Below, in pieces: positions 23,304 to 34,992 of a DNA stretch of 64,000 nucleotides (position 1 is its first letter; each line of letters opens with the position of its first letter). A program made the position numbers and the translations under genes. Under the pieces are notes generated by a model. That model had not been told where the DNA came from and ran no database searches. It saw only the letters and a program-made list of their open reading frames with translations. Source of the stretch: Pipra filicauda (Eukaryota; Chordata; Aves; Passeriformes; Pipridae); assembly GCF_003945595.2 (NCBI RefSeq), contig NW_024104378.1, forward strand, positions 186,001 to 250,000. The letters are read 5' to 3'.

Positions 23304-24132
23304 TTACATTTTTGAGCTTGTTTTTACAATAGGACAACATTTTCATGGCACAGATCCAAACACAGTGCCCCCTGTAAAAAAAAACCTGTGGGCAATTCAA
23401 GGCACCTCCTGCCAGAATTGCCACTGAACAGATGAGTCTGTGACACCAACCTGGGACTGTGTCACTGGTGTGGGACCAGAGCTGGCGGTGACAGCTCTGC
23501 CCAAGGGCTCCTTGGCTCTCACTCCAAGCACCACTTACTCCTTGGAGCAGGAGGATGAGAGGATCCTCCTTTCAGACATGGAATCTGGCTCCTATCCTTG
23601 CGAGGAGTGACCCAGGAGATGGGAAAGCACAGACACATTCCCTGCTGTCCCAAACTCCCTGGTTGTCTCTTCTGGTTTTTTTTCTCCATGATTCAACAAC
23701 TGGTTTTTAGTCCCTGAGTCTGTGAGTGCTTGCAGAGTCCCTCAGTACCTGGGTGTTAAGTTGGCCAGCTGTCCGAGTTCTGCCGGGATTTGTGCCGTAG
23801 GAATGGGATGCAGCCTCTCTGTGCACTTAAATTATGAGGAGGGAAATCCTGCTGACAGACGCCCTCGCTGTCCCAGCAGCTTTGCGTGCGGAGAAGCTCG
23901 TCCGGAGGACTTGGCTGCTGGGAGGGAATTCAAAGGCTTCCCTGGGGCCACGGGATTTACACAGCCCCCTCCTCCCCCAGCGGGGGAGCTGAGCTTGGCT
24001 GGGCTGGAGGGAGGAGGGTTTTGTGCACACCCTGTGGCGTGTCCCTAATCCTGGGTGGTGTTGGGGGGCAGGATGTAAGGGAGCACTGCATCCCATCCAG
24101 GACACGTAGCACCTCCAAACATCCCTGGAATG
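23304..24132. other. Unique tract with a CpG-rich patch
   Basis: 23,770-23,985 has about a dozen CpG in 200 bases, in contrast to the CpG-poor surroundings. Open frames exist there on both strands (109 codons plus, 107 minus), but neither resembles a known protein. It could be a small regulatory CpG island, an exon I cannot recognise, or simply local GC richness. Confidence 0.4.
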
Positions 24133-24270
24133 CCTCATCCCTGGAAACACTCTAGGCCAGGTTGGATGAGGCTCTGAGCAGGCTGATTTAGTTGAGGATG
24201 TCCCTGCTTATAGCAGGGGATTGGATTAGGTGGCCTTCAGAAGTCTCTTCCAACCCAAATTATTTATGAT
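24133..24270 (+). mobile_element. Diverged CR1 3' fragment
   Basis: CCCTGGAAACACTCTAGGCC, then CCAGGTTGGATGAGGCTCTG, then GTCCCTGCTTATAGCAGGGG and CTTCCAACCCAAATTATTTA. More substitutions than most copies, so probably an older insertion. Confidence 0.88.
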
Positions 24271-24418
24271 CCACACTTGATACGGATCCTGTTGCTTGTA
24301 CCTGAGGTGCTACTGGAAGGGAAACTCAGAGCTTGGAATCCTCATGTATGCAGGAGCACACCAGGGCAGAGTGGAGGAGGTGGAGCATCACAGGGAGGTC
24401 CAGGTCACTGTTCTTGTA

Positions 24419-24697
24419 AATCACAGAATCTCAGAATATGTCTGAGCTGGAAGGGACCCACCAGGGATCATCGAGTCCAACTCTTAACCCTGCACAGGAC
24501 CATCCCCAAGAGTCACACCCTGTCCCTGAGAGTGTTGTTCAGATCCTTGAGCTCTGTCAGCCTTGGTGCTGTGACCACTGCCATGGGGAGCCTGTTCAGT
24601 GCCCAACCACCCCCTGGGGGAAGAACCTTTCCCTGATATCCAACCTAAACCTCCCCTGACACAACTTTAGGACATTCCCATGGGTCCCATCAGCTGG
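24419..24697 (-). mobile_element. CR1 3' fragment, second subfamily, antisense
   Basis: Begins at the 3' terminus (AATCACAGAATCTCAGAATA) and continues with GAGCTGGAAGGGACCCACCA, ATCATCGAGTCCAACTCTTA, GAGCTCTGTCAGCCTTGGTG and GATATCCAACCTAAACCTCC. It faces the 24,133 copy tail to tail, 148 bases apart. Confidence 0.93.
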
Positions 24698-25821
24698 TGC
24701 TGGGCTCTGCCATGGCTGGACACACACCTGGATGGCCGATCCAGACCTGTCCTCCTCACCCCATCATCAAGCTCTGGGTGGGTTTAGTGGGGTGGTTGCC
24801 ACGAGAGGAGGTGAGAATTTCTCCCAGGGAACCTGGCAGTGGCTGAGACAACCCATTACTGCACACAAGCTTTGCTCTTGAGGTAATAAGTTGTCATGAG
24901 GTTAATAGGAAACATTTGAGAGAGTGCTCAGGGAAAAGAGGGCATTTTAAAAAAATTCAGCTCTATGCTGCTGCTTCTGTTAGATTTGTTCTGATCCCTG
25001 TAACTTCCATCAGGCACAGTTTGGTGATGGCATATGGAGATGGCTGGAGCTAAAAGAAAAAAGGGTTTTCCCCACGGGAAAACTTGGCTCTTCTTCAGGA
25101 GAGAGAACAAAATACGGCAGAGCAAAGCCTAGAGAAATTTGTTCCCAAATTTCTGATGAATAGTTGATATCTTCTGGGGAAAGGGATCACTTTAAAAGAA
25201 TTAATCAAATCCTGATTTGTCATCAAAATGCAGCTCTGACATTTGTTGAGGGGCTTTTGATCAGCTCTCACACCTGACGTGCGTGCAGGAGGCAGAGCTG
25301 CAAACGCATCTGTTTGCTTTAACTTGCAAAGCAGTGCCAAGAGATTAGAAGGTATTGCCAGGAAAAACTCAAGTTGACAAATGGGAATTACCCTTCCTGG
25401 GATGGCTGTGAATGTTTTTAGGAAATAAAAATCTCTTGCTGGTCTCTAGCAAGTCATTTGTATTATAGGCAAGATCAGTCAGTCATCTCTCGTTTTATTT
25501 TGGTTTAGTAGAGCAGCCTCAGATCTGTGTTCTGCTTGGCAGGAGAGTGGGAAGAGTGTCCTGACACGGGATCTGGACCTGGATGCTGAGATGTGGTGGG
25601 CAAGCAGGAAATTGCTGCTCTCCCTCATGTCTCAAGTTATGCATGTGTTGTGTGTCGACACTTAATTACTCTTTCTTAATTTATCCTGCCCTCCCAACCT
25701 GTAAACCCTGCCTTTCCATCTCCCTGTAAGCATGGCAGGTCCTTGGAAGTGCTCTGAGGTTTTATTTGGAATATCACCTTTCAGTGTCACCTCCAGGTGA
25801 CCAAATTTGACTGAACACCAA
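24698..25821. other. Unique non-coding tract
   Basis: No repeat or gene recognised. Confidence 0.5.
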
Positions 25822-26090
25822 TGGCTCATCATGTCCAGTCCCACCCCTTGCCATGGGCAGGGACACCTTCCACTAGACCAGGTTGCTCCAAGCTCCGTCC
25901 AACCTGGCCTTGAACACTTCCAGCTTCTCTGGGAACCTGTGCCAGGGCCTCTCCACCCTCCCATGGAAGAATTTTTTTTTAATATCCCGTCTAAACCTAC
26001 TCTCTTCCAGTTTGAAGCCATTCCATGCTTTCCCTGTCACTCCATGCTCTTGTAAATAGATTCTCTCCATCTTTCTTACGGGCTACTGGT
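25822..26090 (-). mobile_element. CR1 ORF2 3' fragment with a small internal deletion, antisense
   Basis: On the minus strand WNGFKLEESRF, then RPWHRFPE, then KARLDGAWSNLV before a stop. About 17 bases that normally encode the APSLE part are missing at 25,921, keeping part of the frame. The last 40 or so bases of the 3' tail are replaced at 25,822 by unrelated sequence. Confidence 0.92.
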
Positions 26091-27874
26091 CACCTATAGG
26101 AGTAAAGCCCCATAAATTGTATTTCTCCCTTTTCTCTGTTGCTATCCTGGGGTATCCCTGTGTGTGTTCATGGGGGCCAATTTACCACATTGGGTGCCCT
26201 GCAAACATGCCATAAGTTGTGTTGGAATGGTTGTGGAAAAGAAACCCAACCCTCCTGAGAAGAGCCACAGAGAAGATGGGGCTTGGGAGGAACGAGAGCC
26301 AGCAGGGTCCAGCACTGGTGACACTGGTGTGTGTGTGTTGAGAGCCACATCCCAGCTCACATTCCGTGGGCTACAGGGATTTTCCATGGCTTTCTCTGTG
26401 CCAGAGCCTTGCAAACAGCAAACTGGAGATGTTTAATTGCTGGTCATGGTAGCTGGACTTGAGAAGGGAGATTATCCCTTGTTTTAGCAAAGTGGCTTTT
26501 TAGATTTATGAGGATCCAAGTCCATTTGGTGTTTTGGCCCGTGCTTCCTCAGCAACTTTCCTCCTTTTCCTGCCCTGAGTGTGGGATGGAGCCGCCAGCT
26601 CTGCCCTCCCTCCCACAGCTGAGTGCACTCAAGGTTGTGAAGCTGTCAAATGTTCTGCCAGGGGGGCTATAAAAACCAGATGATGAGGAGGAGGGAAGTG
26701 GGATGACCTGCCAGGGGTGCACTCGGCTCTGATCACATGCAGGCTGTCAGCCCCCAAAATCCTGCTTATGGCTTCAGGGTGTGCAAACCCTCTGGGGGAG
26801 CTGTTCCCCCATTAACCCACCATTCTTCACCCAAACCCACCCTCAAGAGAGACCCACTCAAAAGAGTGCTGCTCTCAGGGGGTTCCTGTGCAGGGAGGGA
26901 CAGAGTGGGGGGCAGGGAGGATGGAAGAGGTTTTTTGTGAAGCTCAGCCTCTGGCTGATGGTTAAGACAGAGCAGGAGACATATTGAATGTTGCCTGAGG
27001 TGGAATGAGTGGCAATTCTGGTCACTTACATCCTCACAGAATTCCAGGCTTGCTGTCAGTTCTCCTGCCTTTTGGTTTTCCCAAACCAAGCTACAAGAAA
27101 GCACTGATCACTCTGCTGATCTCGGGTTGTGGAGGGGTTTGCTGAGCACTTTGTGGGTTTGTAAAACATATTAAATATCTCTAATCCTTGTTTGTGCTGT
27201 GGGAAGGTGAAGTGCAGCTTCCTCAGCAGCACCTGGAATGTGATGTTCCTTGGATGCTCGCCACCACCTCGGAGCAGATTCACAAAGTACAATGCAAATG
27301 CCTTATCCTGTGATGATGATGGTGATGATAAGGATCAGCTCACAGAGCTGCTGCAGCTCCTCCCTGGCAATTCCTGTGCCCTGGAATATCTGTGGGGTCT
27401 GTGCCAGGGCAGGTCACTGCAGAACAAGCTGAATGTCCATCTCCAAAAATGCCTCACATTTCCTTCTGTTCTGAGCGAGGGATCCAAGAGCCTGAGCTGT
27501 GAGTGTTTGTGTGGGCTGGCGAGGGAGCTTCCTCTCCACATCCCCAGCTAAAGACCTCCAGTGTGTTCCCAGTAGTGGCATGTTTGTTTTCCCTTCTCCT
27601 GAGTTTGAAATGGAGCATGTGCTTGCCAGTGTCCAAACAGCATTTGGAAGTTGCTGGCTTTAAAGCTCAGTTCCATTGATTTTTTTATTATTATTATTAT
27701 TTCTTTTCTTTTCTTTGGACTTGCAATCAGCCTCCCAGCCCAACAGCAATAAGGCATGTTTTGGATGGAAGCTCACCATGGCCAAGTTCTCCATATAGCT
27801 TCTCCAGAAACAGATTTGTCCTACCACCTACATTTTGGAGGAGTCTATTCACAAAGGAACAGTTACCTGGATAC
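26091..27874. other. Unique non-coding tract
   Basis: Contains a short GAT-rich spot (GATGATGATGGTGATGATAA, near 27,312) and an ATT-rich spot near 27,681-27,703. Nothing gene-like. Confidence 0.5.
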
Positions 27875-27979
27875 TTTTCTACTTTTATCTCTTTTTCCCC
27901 TTCCCTCCTCACCCTCCCCTCTCACCTCTCCCCCCTCCCTTCTCTCTTCTGTCTTCTCTCTCCTCTCCTCTCTTCTCTC
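27875..27979 (+). repeat. Polypyrimidine (TC-rich) tract
   Basis: About 105 bases of nearly pure C and T, ending in repeated CTCTC and TCTTC words. It directly abuts the broken end of a CR1 copy and may form triplex-like structure. Such tracts are common sites of length change. Confidence 0.9.
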
Positions 27980-27982
27980 GAG

Positions 27983-28103
27983 CTGTGCCAGGGCCTCACC
28001 ACTCTCACAGCCAAGAATTTCTTCCCAATATCCCATCTAACCCTGCCCTCTGTCACCTTGAAGCCATTCCCTCTCATCCTGTGACTCCAGGTCCTTGTTA
28101 AAG
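27983..28103 (-). mobile_element. CR1 fragment joined to the TC tract, antisense
   Basis: Minus-strand frame carries RGNGFKVTEGRVRWDIGKKF and RPWH, then switches at 27,983 into the TC tract. Everything 3' of that ORF2 point is lost. Confidence 0.9.
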
Positions 28104-29284
28104 CCATGAATTTTGGGCAGGTGATGGCTCTATGTGGAGTCTTGCTGTGCCATTTATCAAATCTGTGACTAAACCAGGATATGTCTCTATTATTTCTTTA
28201 TTATACCCCTTGGGAGTGGGGCACGGTGGGGTTGAACCAGAAAGGCTTGTTCCTGGCATCAAGTGACAAAGGTGAAACAAGGAGTGGAAAAAAAATAGGA
28301 AGGTTTTTAAGGGATCATTTCTGCTGGTGTTCAGCCAGGCTAAAAGAATTTATGCTTTGAAAGGCTCCTCTCAAGACTTAGGAGCAGGTCCTGGGGGCAG
28401 TGCTGGGCCTGCAAAGGCACCATCCTGTTCCGTGGGGAGCACACCAGGGCAGAGGGTGGGAAGGGTGTCCCCTCCCTCCAGCTGCTCTGCTGGAAGTGTC
28501 CCTGTGTTTGCAAAGCTTTTGGACACACAGACGTGCCTTTGGAAAAAGCTGGATTTGAGTGCAGCACTGAGAGACAAACGACATGTGGTGTCAACAGGGC
28601 AATTCAGTGTTTTGCAATGTTTAGGAAATCCAGGATCTCTCTCCTCGGGCCAGTAATCTAAGTTGTCCACAGCGCTGGTCCTGCTCCTCTCGGCTCTCTG
28701 CCTGCTTCCAGGAAAAGAAAGAAGTCCTGGCATTTGGGAGCAGTTTTTACTCTGTGTGCTATTTTTACTTTGGATTAGAGTTGTTTACTTCAGAGGGAAG
28801 AGGTTTTGCATAAGAAACTTGGGATGTTCCCAGTCCTTTTGCTTTAGAGCTCTTCTTGTGGCTGTGGAATAAGAGGAGAGCAGGACCTTCAGGACAGAAC
28901 AGGAAAGGACTGAGGACCAAGTCTGAGTTGTGTAGGGGAGCAGTGGGGTTGTATGAGGTATTTCAGCATTCCAAAGCTCTTCTGGTAGGTTTGGGACCAT
29001 GTTTTACTATGAGGAGATTTTATTAAGTTCTAACATCACCTCCCCAGCAAAGCAGCAGGAATTTTCCTGCTCCAACCGTTGAAAACTGTTTGATCCCTCC
29101 CTGTGAACACTTACATCAATTAAATGCACTTACAATTAAAAACAAGACAGCAGTTTTTATCCTAAAGCCCTTTGTTGCCTTTATTCTCTTCTTTAATGTA
29201 ATTTCATCCAGTGATGGGAGACTGCAGAAAGCTGGAAGTAGGTGGATGTGGTACCCAAACCTGACCCCGTGATCCTGGTCCAAA

Positions 29285-29349
29285 CCCAGCTGGGAGATGG
29301 ATGTGCAGCTGAATCCACCCAGCTGTGGGTGGATGGGCAGCTGAGTTCA
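29285..29349 (+). repeat. Two-copy imperfect tandem repeat, unit 32-33 bp
   Basis: Both units start with CCCAGCTG, contain TGGATG followed by GCAGCTGA, and end in TCCA or TTCA. Differences are a 2-base gap and a few substitutions. Confidence 0.75.
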
Positions 29350-31472
29350 GCCTGATCCAGCTCCAAGTTCATCTCTACATCCCGTATTTCTTGCTGAATA
29401 AGGAGGAAAATGAGGATTTGACTCTACCCCAAGATTTTGGTGGGGTCCTCTAACAGAAAATATGGGCAGTGTGTCCTTCTACTATCGATGCTCAGGGAGG
29501 ACCTTTCCAGCCTGCATGACCAGGGCATCTGAAATGCTGGCAGGTTCCTCCTGCTGAAGTAAGACCCTGATTTTAGATACATTTCTGTGATAGTACATAA
29601 AAAAAAAGGTCTCTTTTCACTCCATTTAGCCCAACAGCCAAAAAAAAGAAAACTGCAGAGAAAACAGCACTCATCAGCGCGGGCTGGAGCCCAGTCAGTT
29701 GTCAGACATTCCCCCTGCCAGAAACATTTGGAGATCTCTGTACAAGAAAATAGTCTTTTAATTTTACATCAATATCTGCAGAGCACAGGACATGGAATTG
29801 CCATTTCTGCCTCGGATGGTGTTACTAAAATAACAGCAATGTGGAAAGAGGGCTAATAAACTTCCCAAAGAGCCTGAGTGAGTGCTGGTATTTGCATATC
29901 AGCAGAGCAGCAGTAGCTGTAAGGAGGGATGAAATCTGTCTCTGTGGCATACTTTGCTCCTGGAGCTGGGAAATAAATAGGCACGGAAAGCCAAGGAAGT
30001 GCGTGCTCCTCTCTCGTGTGATTTTTAAAGCATATGCTACTGGAAGATGTGTAAAAAGACTTTTACTCTAGCTGGAACTTCTCACATGGCTGCTTAGGGC
30101 CCTGAAATATCCTTGTCTGGAAGTGGAAAAGTTGTGGTTTTTTCTTTTGTTGAAGATTTAATTAAAAGTCAGAGGGTTTTCCCCCCTCCTTCAGTCCTGT
30201 TGGAGCTGCCTTCTCCAGTGCTTTCCCTTGCAATGTCCTCCCTGACTTCTCCTGACTTATTCCTGGTACTTGGGGTCTCTGCCTCAGTTTTGTGCATGTT
30301 TCCGAACCATAAACATGATTGATCCCTTTTTTTAGCAAGCTGTTGAATTATTTATGGATCTGCTGGGATGCTTGAACTGCCAGCTACAGGCACAGAGCCA
30401 GCAGGGAAAGGGGCCAAATTGTGAAAGGGAAAGCCTTCTGAACTGAGCTGGGAGAGTGTGGGGGTGTGATCCTTGGGTTAACACCCTCCAAAAGGTCTGG
30501 AGCATCCTTCAGGAGTGGCGTCCTGCTCCGAAACATTCCCGTAACGCCAGCGCTGGGAAGGCCTGGCCTTGCAGCCCGCTGAAATTCCACGCGCTGTGCA
30601 ACAAGATGGATTTGGTTCCTGACCTTTTAAATGCTAGAAAAAGGCTCCTTGTCTGGGCTGAAGCATTTCCCAGCTGTTCCCTGTCTGTGGGGTGCCATGA
30701 GCCAAGAGATCTCCATTTAGGAGCTGAGGCTTCCAATGTCAGGGTGACACACAGAGAGCACAGCTCGGGCTGGAGGACAGCTGGGATGGGACACATGGGG
30801 CTGGGCCAGGACCAGGAGGACTGGAGGGAGCCACATGGGGCTGGATGTGGGAGGTCTGGGCTTTGCCAAGAGTTGGGCAGCGTGGATGTGAGGCTGGGCT
30901 GGAGGGGCAGGAGGATGAGGGGCCTGGAGCACATTGGGACACCCAGCAGAGCAGCTGCTCCTCCTCAGCCTCCCTCTCCCCTTGGCTTTGGGAACACCAT
31001 CTTCATGTGCAGTGAAGTAAGGCTGTTCACCATTAGCATGGTCAGCAGCCTCTTTAAAAAGCTTTTAATTGTCCCTTTTCTACTTCTGTTCCTCTCAGGA
31101 CTCTCTGGCCTGGGGAGAAATTGCATTAAAAAAATAAAAGTGATTCATAAAATGAGAGGAAAGTGGCTGGACAATCTCAGCCTTGGATGTGCAGGAGGAG
31201 GAAGATGACTGGGGGACATGTGGGGGTGCTTAGGAGGAGCATAATGAATGCTAGGGAGGCTTTTTGGATTCCCTCCCTTAGAATGAGGGATGCTCAGCTG
31301 GGTTTGAAGCTTCTGGATCTCCTGCCTTAATTAAGAGCAATTGCAAAGGAGATTAGGGCTGGCACTGGCAGGGTGTTTGAATAAAACAGAAAATGGTTGT
31401 TTTACTTGAGAATTGTTTCTGGTTTTAAAAAACAACTTTTGGAGCATGGAAAAAAATCCTGTTACTGGAGCT

Positions 31473-31481
31473 GGGGGGGGG
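31473..31481 (+). repeat. Poly-G run of 9
   Basis: Nine G followed by CGG. Short mononucleotide run only. Confidence 0.85.
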
Positions 31482-31986
31482 CGGCTTTTTGAAAATTCTG
31501 GGGTTTGCTTAAACTGAGGCACTGTCCTCTGTGTAAGCAGCTTAAGAAAAAGGGAAAAATCTTAAGAAAAAGAGAAAAAACCCACCTCTGTCTCTGCAGG
31601 AGGGGTGGGTAATCGCTGCTGCTCACTTGCTTTTGCATCATCACCATGGTGGGCACTGAATCGAGGTGGGTGTCTGTGCTCTCCTTTAGTTTCACCTGCT
31701 GTCTTTGATTTCCCAGACTTAACCTTTCAGCTCAGACTTGTCTGTGTGTGTAGTTTATGGGGAGAATTATTAGGAACACGTGTCTCTGTTTCCATTGTGA
31801 CAGTGTGACAAATTGGCCAGTGGGAATCAACCACTGCCCTCTGCTGCCGTCAGCCAGCTCTGCTCCCCTGCTCCAGAGGCAGCCTGGAAGGGCCTCTGGA
31901 GCAGAACAGGATTGCTTCCTAATTTCAGGATACAACAAATCTGAAGTGCCTTTGGATGCAGCAAAATGATGGCAGAGAGAGGTGGT

Positions 31987-32144
31987 TCATCCAGTTCCAC
32001 CCCCTGCCATGGGCAGGGACACCTTCCACTAGCCCAGGTGGACACTAGCCCAGGCAGGGACACCTTCCAAGCCCCATTCAACCTGGCCTTGGACACTTCC
32101 AGGGATGGGGCAGCCACAGCTTCCCTGGGCAACCTTTGCCAGTG
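31987..32144 (-). mobile_element. CR1 3' fragment with internal rearranged duplication, antisense
   Basis: Minus strand reads [21 protein letters not shown] before the tail. Within the tail CAGGGACACCTTCCA occurs twice (32,014-32,028 and 32,055-32,069) and CACTAGCCCAGG twice (32,027-32,038 and 32,043-32,054), an overlapping local duplication not seen in the other copies. The outermost 3' tail is missing. Confidence 0.93.
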
Positions 32145-34626
32145 CAGGAGAAGAAGATAAAGGTTTATGGCACGTGAGCCAATGTCTCAGGGGGATAAGT
32201 GTAGGAATATGATGGGCTCCTCAAGACAAACAAAGCGGGAAGATCTTGTAAGACGGAAAACAGAGATAACTTATTGGAGTTATTTACATTTGTAAATAAA
32301 TGGGGGCCAGTTTTTCCAAAGCCTGACAGCAGGTGTGTTTCCTAGTCCTGGATCTCTGGGATGTTTCTGTTCTGCTTATAGGTGTGTAAATTTGGGATTC
32401 TAGGGCTGATTATTCCCATTTCTGAGGGAGCTGCAGCAGCAGGTTTGCATTTTGAGAGCTTTGCCCATGGTTAGAATGATGTATTGCTCTGTCACTGGGA
32501 ATCTGACAGAAAAAGGATCATTATCTCTGGAAAAAAACAACCCTAAGCATTAAGGCATGGTCCTACAAACGCTGAGCAGATGTTTAATGAGGCCTAACCT
32601 GACTAATACTCAACTCATCAGGCCACTTTTGCAAGAGGGGTTGTGCTGTGCCTCGAAGCTCTGCATGGTTACAGGATTTTGGAAGCCCAGCAGAGAACTT
32701 GCCCCATGGGGACCTTGGCAGGAGCAGCAGCCAAGGACTAATAGCTACAAAGACAAAGCACCTGGCACGGTGCATCCTGGTGATGCAAAAAAGCTGGAGG
32801 CTCACAGAGGATCATGGGGGAGTAACACTTGATGCTTCTGGTTTTTATACTCTTCCCATGGCTCTGAGCCACTGCTGGAAACAAATCCTGCCTTGGATGG
32901 GCCTTGGGTCCTGGTATGGCCACTCTGGTGCTCGGTCCATCGGCCTTGCATCACCCTTCTTGATGTGGGAGAGCGTTTCAGAGTCCCCTGTGTCCCTCTC
33001 AGGAGGGAGGAGAGGCTTTTGATGCTGAGAAAGAGATTTTTCCCATTCTCCTCTCCTGTTTAAGGCAGCTCTGAGCGGGCCGAGTTTCCAGCTCTCTGCG
33101 TGTCCCTGGCTAATAGAGCCCTGATTTGGTAGGATTGGGATGAAGCAGTTGAAGACTTGGCCCACTGTTTTCCCTGGGAATTCTGCCTGAGCAGTTTGTG
33201 AGTAAGGATGTAGGCATTTGTCCACAGGATGGCTGTAACCAACCAACCAAACATCTTTTAAAAGTTAAAGGAAAATTCAGAGGTGACGTGCAAGTGGAGA
33301 ATATTCTTTTTTTGCCTTTTTTTTTCCGCCTCTTCATTTTATGATGTAGGAAGGGTGGAAGTAGCTATTTTAGCTCTTTTTTTCTCCCTTTTTTCATAGC
33401 AGGAATGCCACTATTGGTGGTTGGTTTGGTTGGAGGTCTCCTTGGAAAATGTAGGGAGAGCAGCTTTTTTCAGCTCTCAGGTGGAGGTCAGAAATTATTT
33501 TGGAGTGGGGTCCCAGATATGTTTTAAAGGATGGTGTCAAAGGCATGTTGAGAGGTTTATTAAGCTCTTGCAGTGAGGAGACTGAGTCCATAGTCATCCG
33601 CAGAATTTTGGGTTAGACCAGACCTGGGTTAAATGAGAATATGCAGAGACACAACTGGGTTCTACACACCACAAAGACACGAAGGGTGGGCACAAGTGAG
33701 ATTTGCAAGGGTAGTTTTCCAGCAAAGCTTGGAGCCAGGAGCAAATGAACTCTGAAATAGCCTTTAAACTGAGTCTGAGAATGAACTCCTTAGGTATGGC
33801 TGCATTCCGGATACATTACAGCGATAAAAGTGCATTTTTGAGCTGAGCTCAGGAGCTGCCAACTGACACAGTGCCAGTTCTAGATGCCTGCCATTAACCT
33901 TAAAACAGTCTCGCATTGTTGGCTTAATGAGTCACCCTTGTATCAACACAAAGACAAGCCAAGCATATTATTTCTTCAGAGGGAAATTACTGGAAAAGAC
34001 AATTCCTTCTTTTTTAAATTCCCATTTTACCTCCAGGTTTGGCATCCAGTAGCCAGCTTTGACTTTCCTCTGCAGTGAGCTCTGGGGTTGGGCTGGGGTT
34101 GTGTGAGGGAAAGGGAACGAGACCAGACCTGGGCTGGGGACAAATTTGCCTTCCTAAAATATCCTCTGATGTCACAGCTCCTGGGTGTGGAGCACTGTTG
34201 GATTTTTGGAAGAGGAAGAGGACAGACTGGGATTTCTGCTGGGAAGAAAATAAACAGTGAGGAGAAGTCTTCCATTGATTGGGTCTCCCGAGGAATTAGG
34301 CAGGAATTTGCTTCACGTCTCTGCATATTTTTCTCCTTACCTCTCTTAAGGTTGCGTTAGGAATTTTAAGCCTCTGGTTGCCTACCAAAAATCAGCCCTT
34401 TTTTTGAAAAGCACAAGGAGGAACCAGACTGAGGGTGGGAGTCCCAACAGGCAGATGCTTATTAAAAACTCTGGGCGGCTTTGTAGTCTGAGGAGAGGCT
34501 TCAAAAATAAAATAAATAAAGCCCGGTGCTGGTTGGGGGCTGGCAGTGATGGCAGGGCTGGAAAACATCACACATGGCCTGATTCACCTCTGCAACAGGA
34601 CTGACTGCTGGTCTTGAGACCCAGAC
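32145..34626. other. Unique non-coding tract
   Basis: No repeat or gene recognised. Short A- and T-runs near 33,305-33,395. Confidence 0.5.
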
Positions 34627-34992
34627 ATGGGATGGTTTGGCTTGGAAGGGACCTTAAAGCTCATCTTGTCCCACCCCCTGCCATGGGCAGGGACACCTTC
34701 CACTAGACTAGGTTGCTCCAAGCCCCATCCAACCTGGCCTTGGACATTTCCAGGAATGGGGCAGCCACAGCTTCTCTGGGCAACCTGTGCCAGGGCCTCC
34801 CCACCCTCACAGGGAAGAATTTCTTCCTAATTTCTAACCCAAATCTCTCTTCTTTTAACTTAAAACCATTCCCCCTTGTCCTGTCACTCCATCCCTTGTC
34901 CACAGTCCCTCTCCAGCTCTCTTGGAGCTCCTTTAGGCACAGGAAGGGTCTCTAAGGTCTCCCCAGAGCCTTCTCTTCTCCAGACTGAAGAA
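34627..34992 (-). mobile_element. CR1 ORF2 3' fragment, longest copy, antisense
   Basis: The longest and one of the best preserved copies (366 bases). From the minus strand, an EKRRL motif near the 5' break is followed, in another frame, by [27 protein letters not shown] and KARLDGAWSNLV with the normal stop, then the full tail (TTAAAGCTCATCTTGTCCCA in antisense) to GGGATGGTTTGGCTTGGAAG. The frame change shows that it is inactive. In family terms these are the last 100 or so residues of the reverse transcriptase polyprotein, beyond the catalytic domain. Confidence 0.96.

Larger units (their letters stand above)
28104..31986. other. Unique non-coding tract
   Basis: 3.9 kb with no CR1. It holds a short imperfect tandem repeat at 29,285-29,349, a CpG-rich spot at 30,518-30,600, and a G-rich low-complexity section at 30,770-30,950 that yields the window's longest open frame (30,456-31,208, 250 codons). 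That frame has no recognisable domain and repeats MGLG/GLG-like words from the G-rich DNA, so I treat it as non-coding. Confidence 0.5.

Noticed and set aside
30456..31208. 250-codon open frame as a gene
   Set aside because: No domain is recognisable, the composition follows the G-rich DNA, other frames are open over the same bases, and there is no promoter or splice context.
31838..31856. CTGCCCTCTGCTGCCG as a reverse CTCF site
   Set aside because: Close to the motif but lacks the TGG end. Too weak alone.
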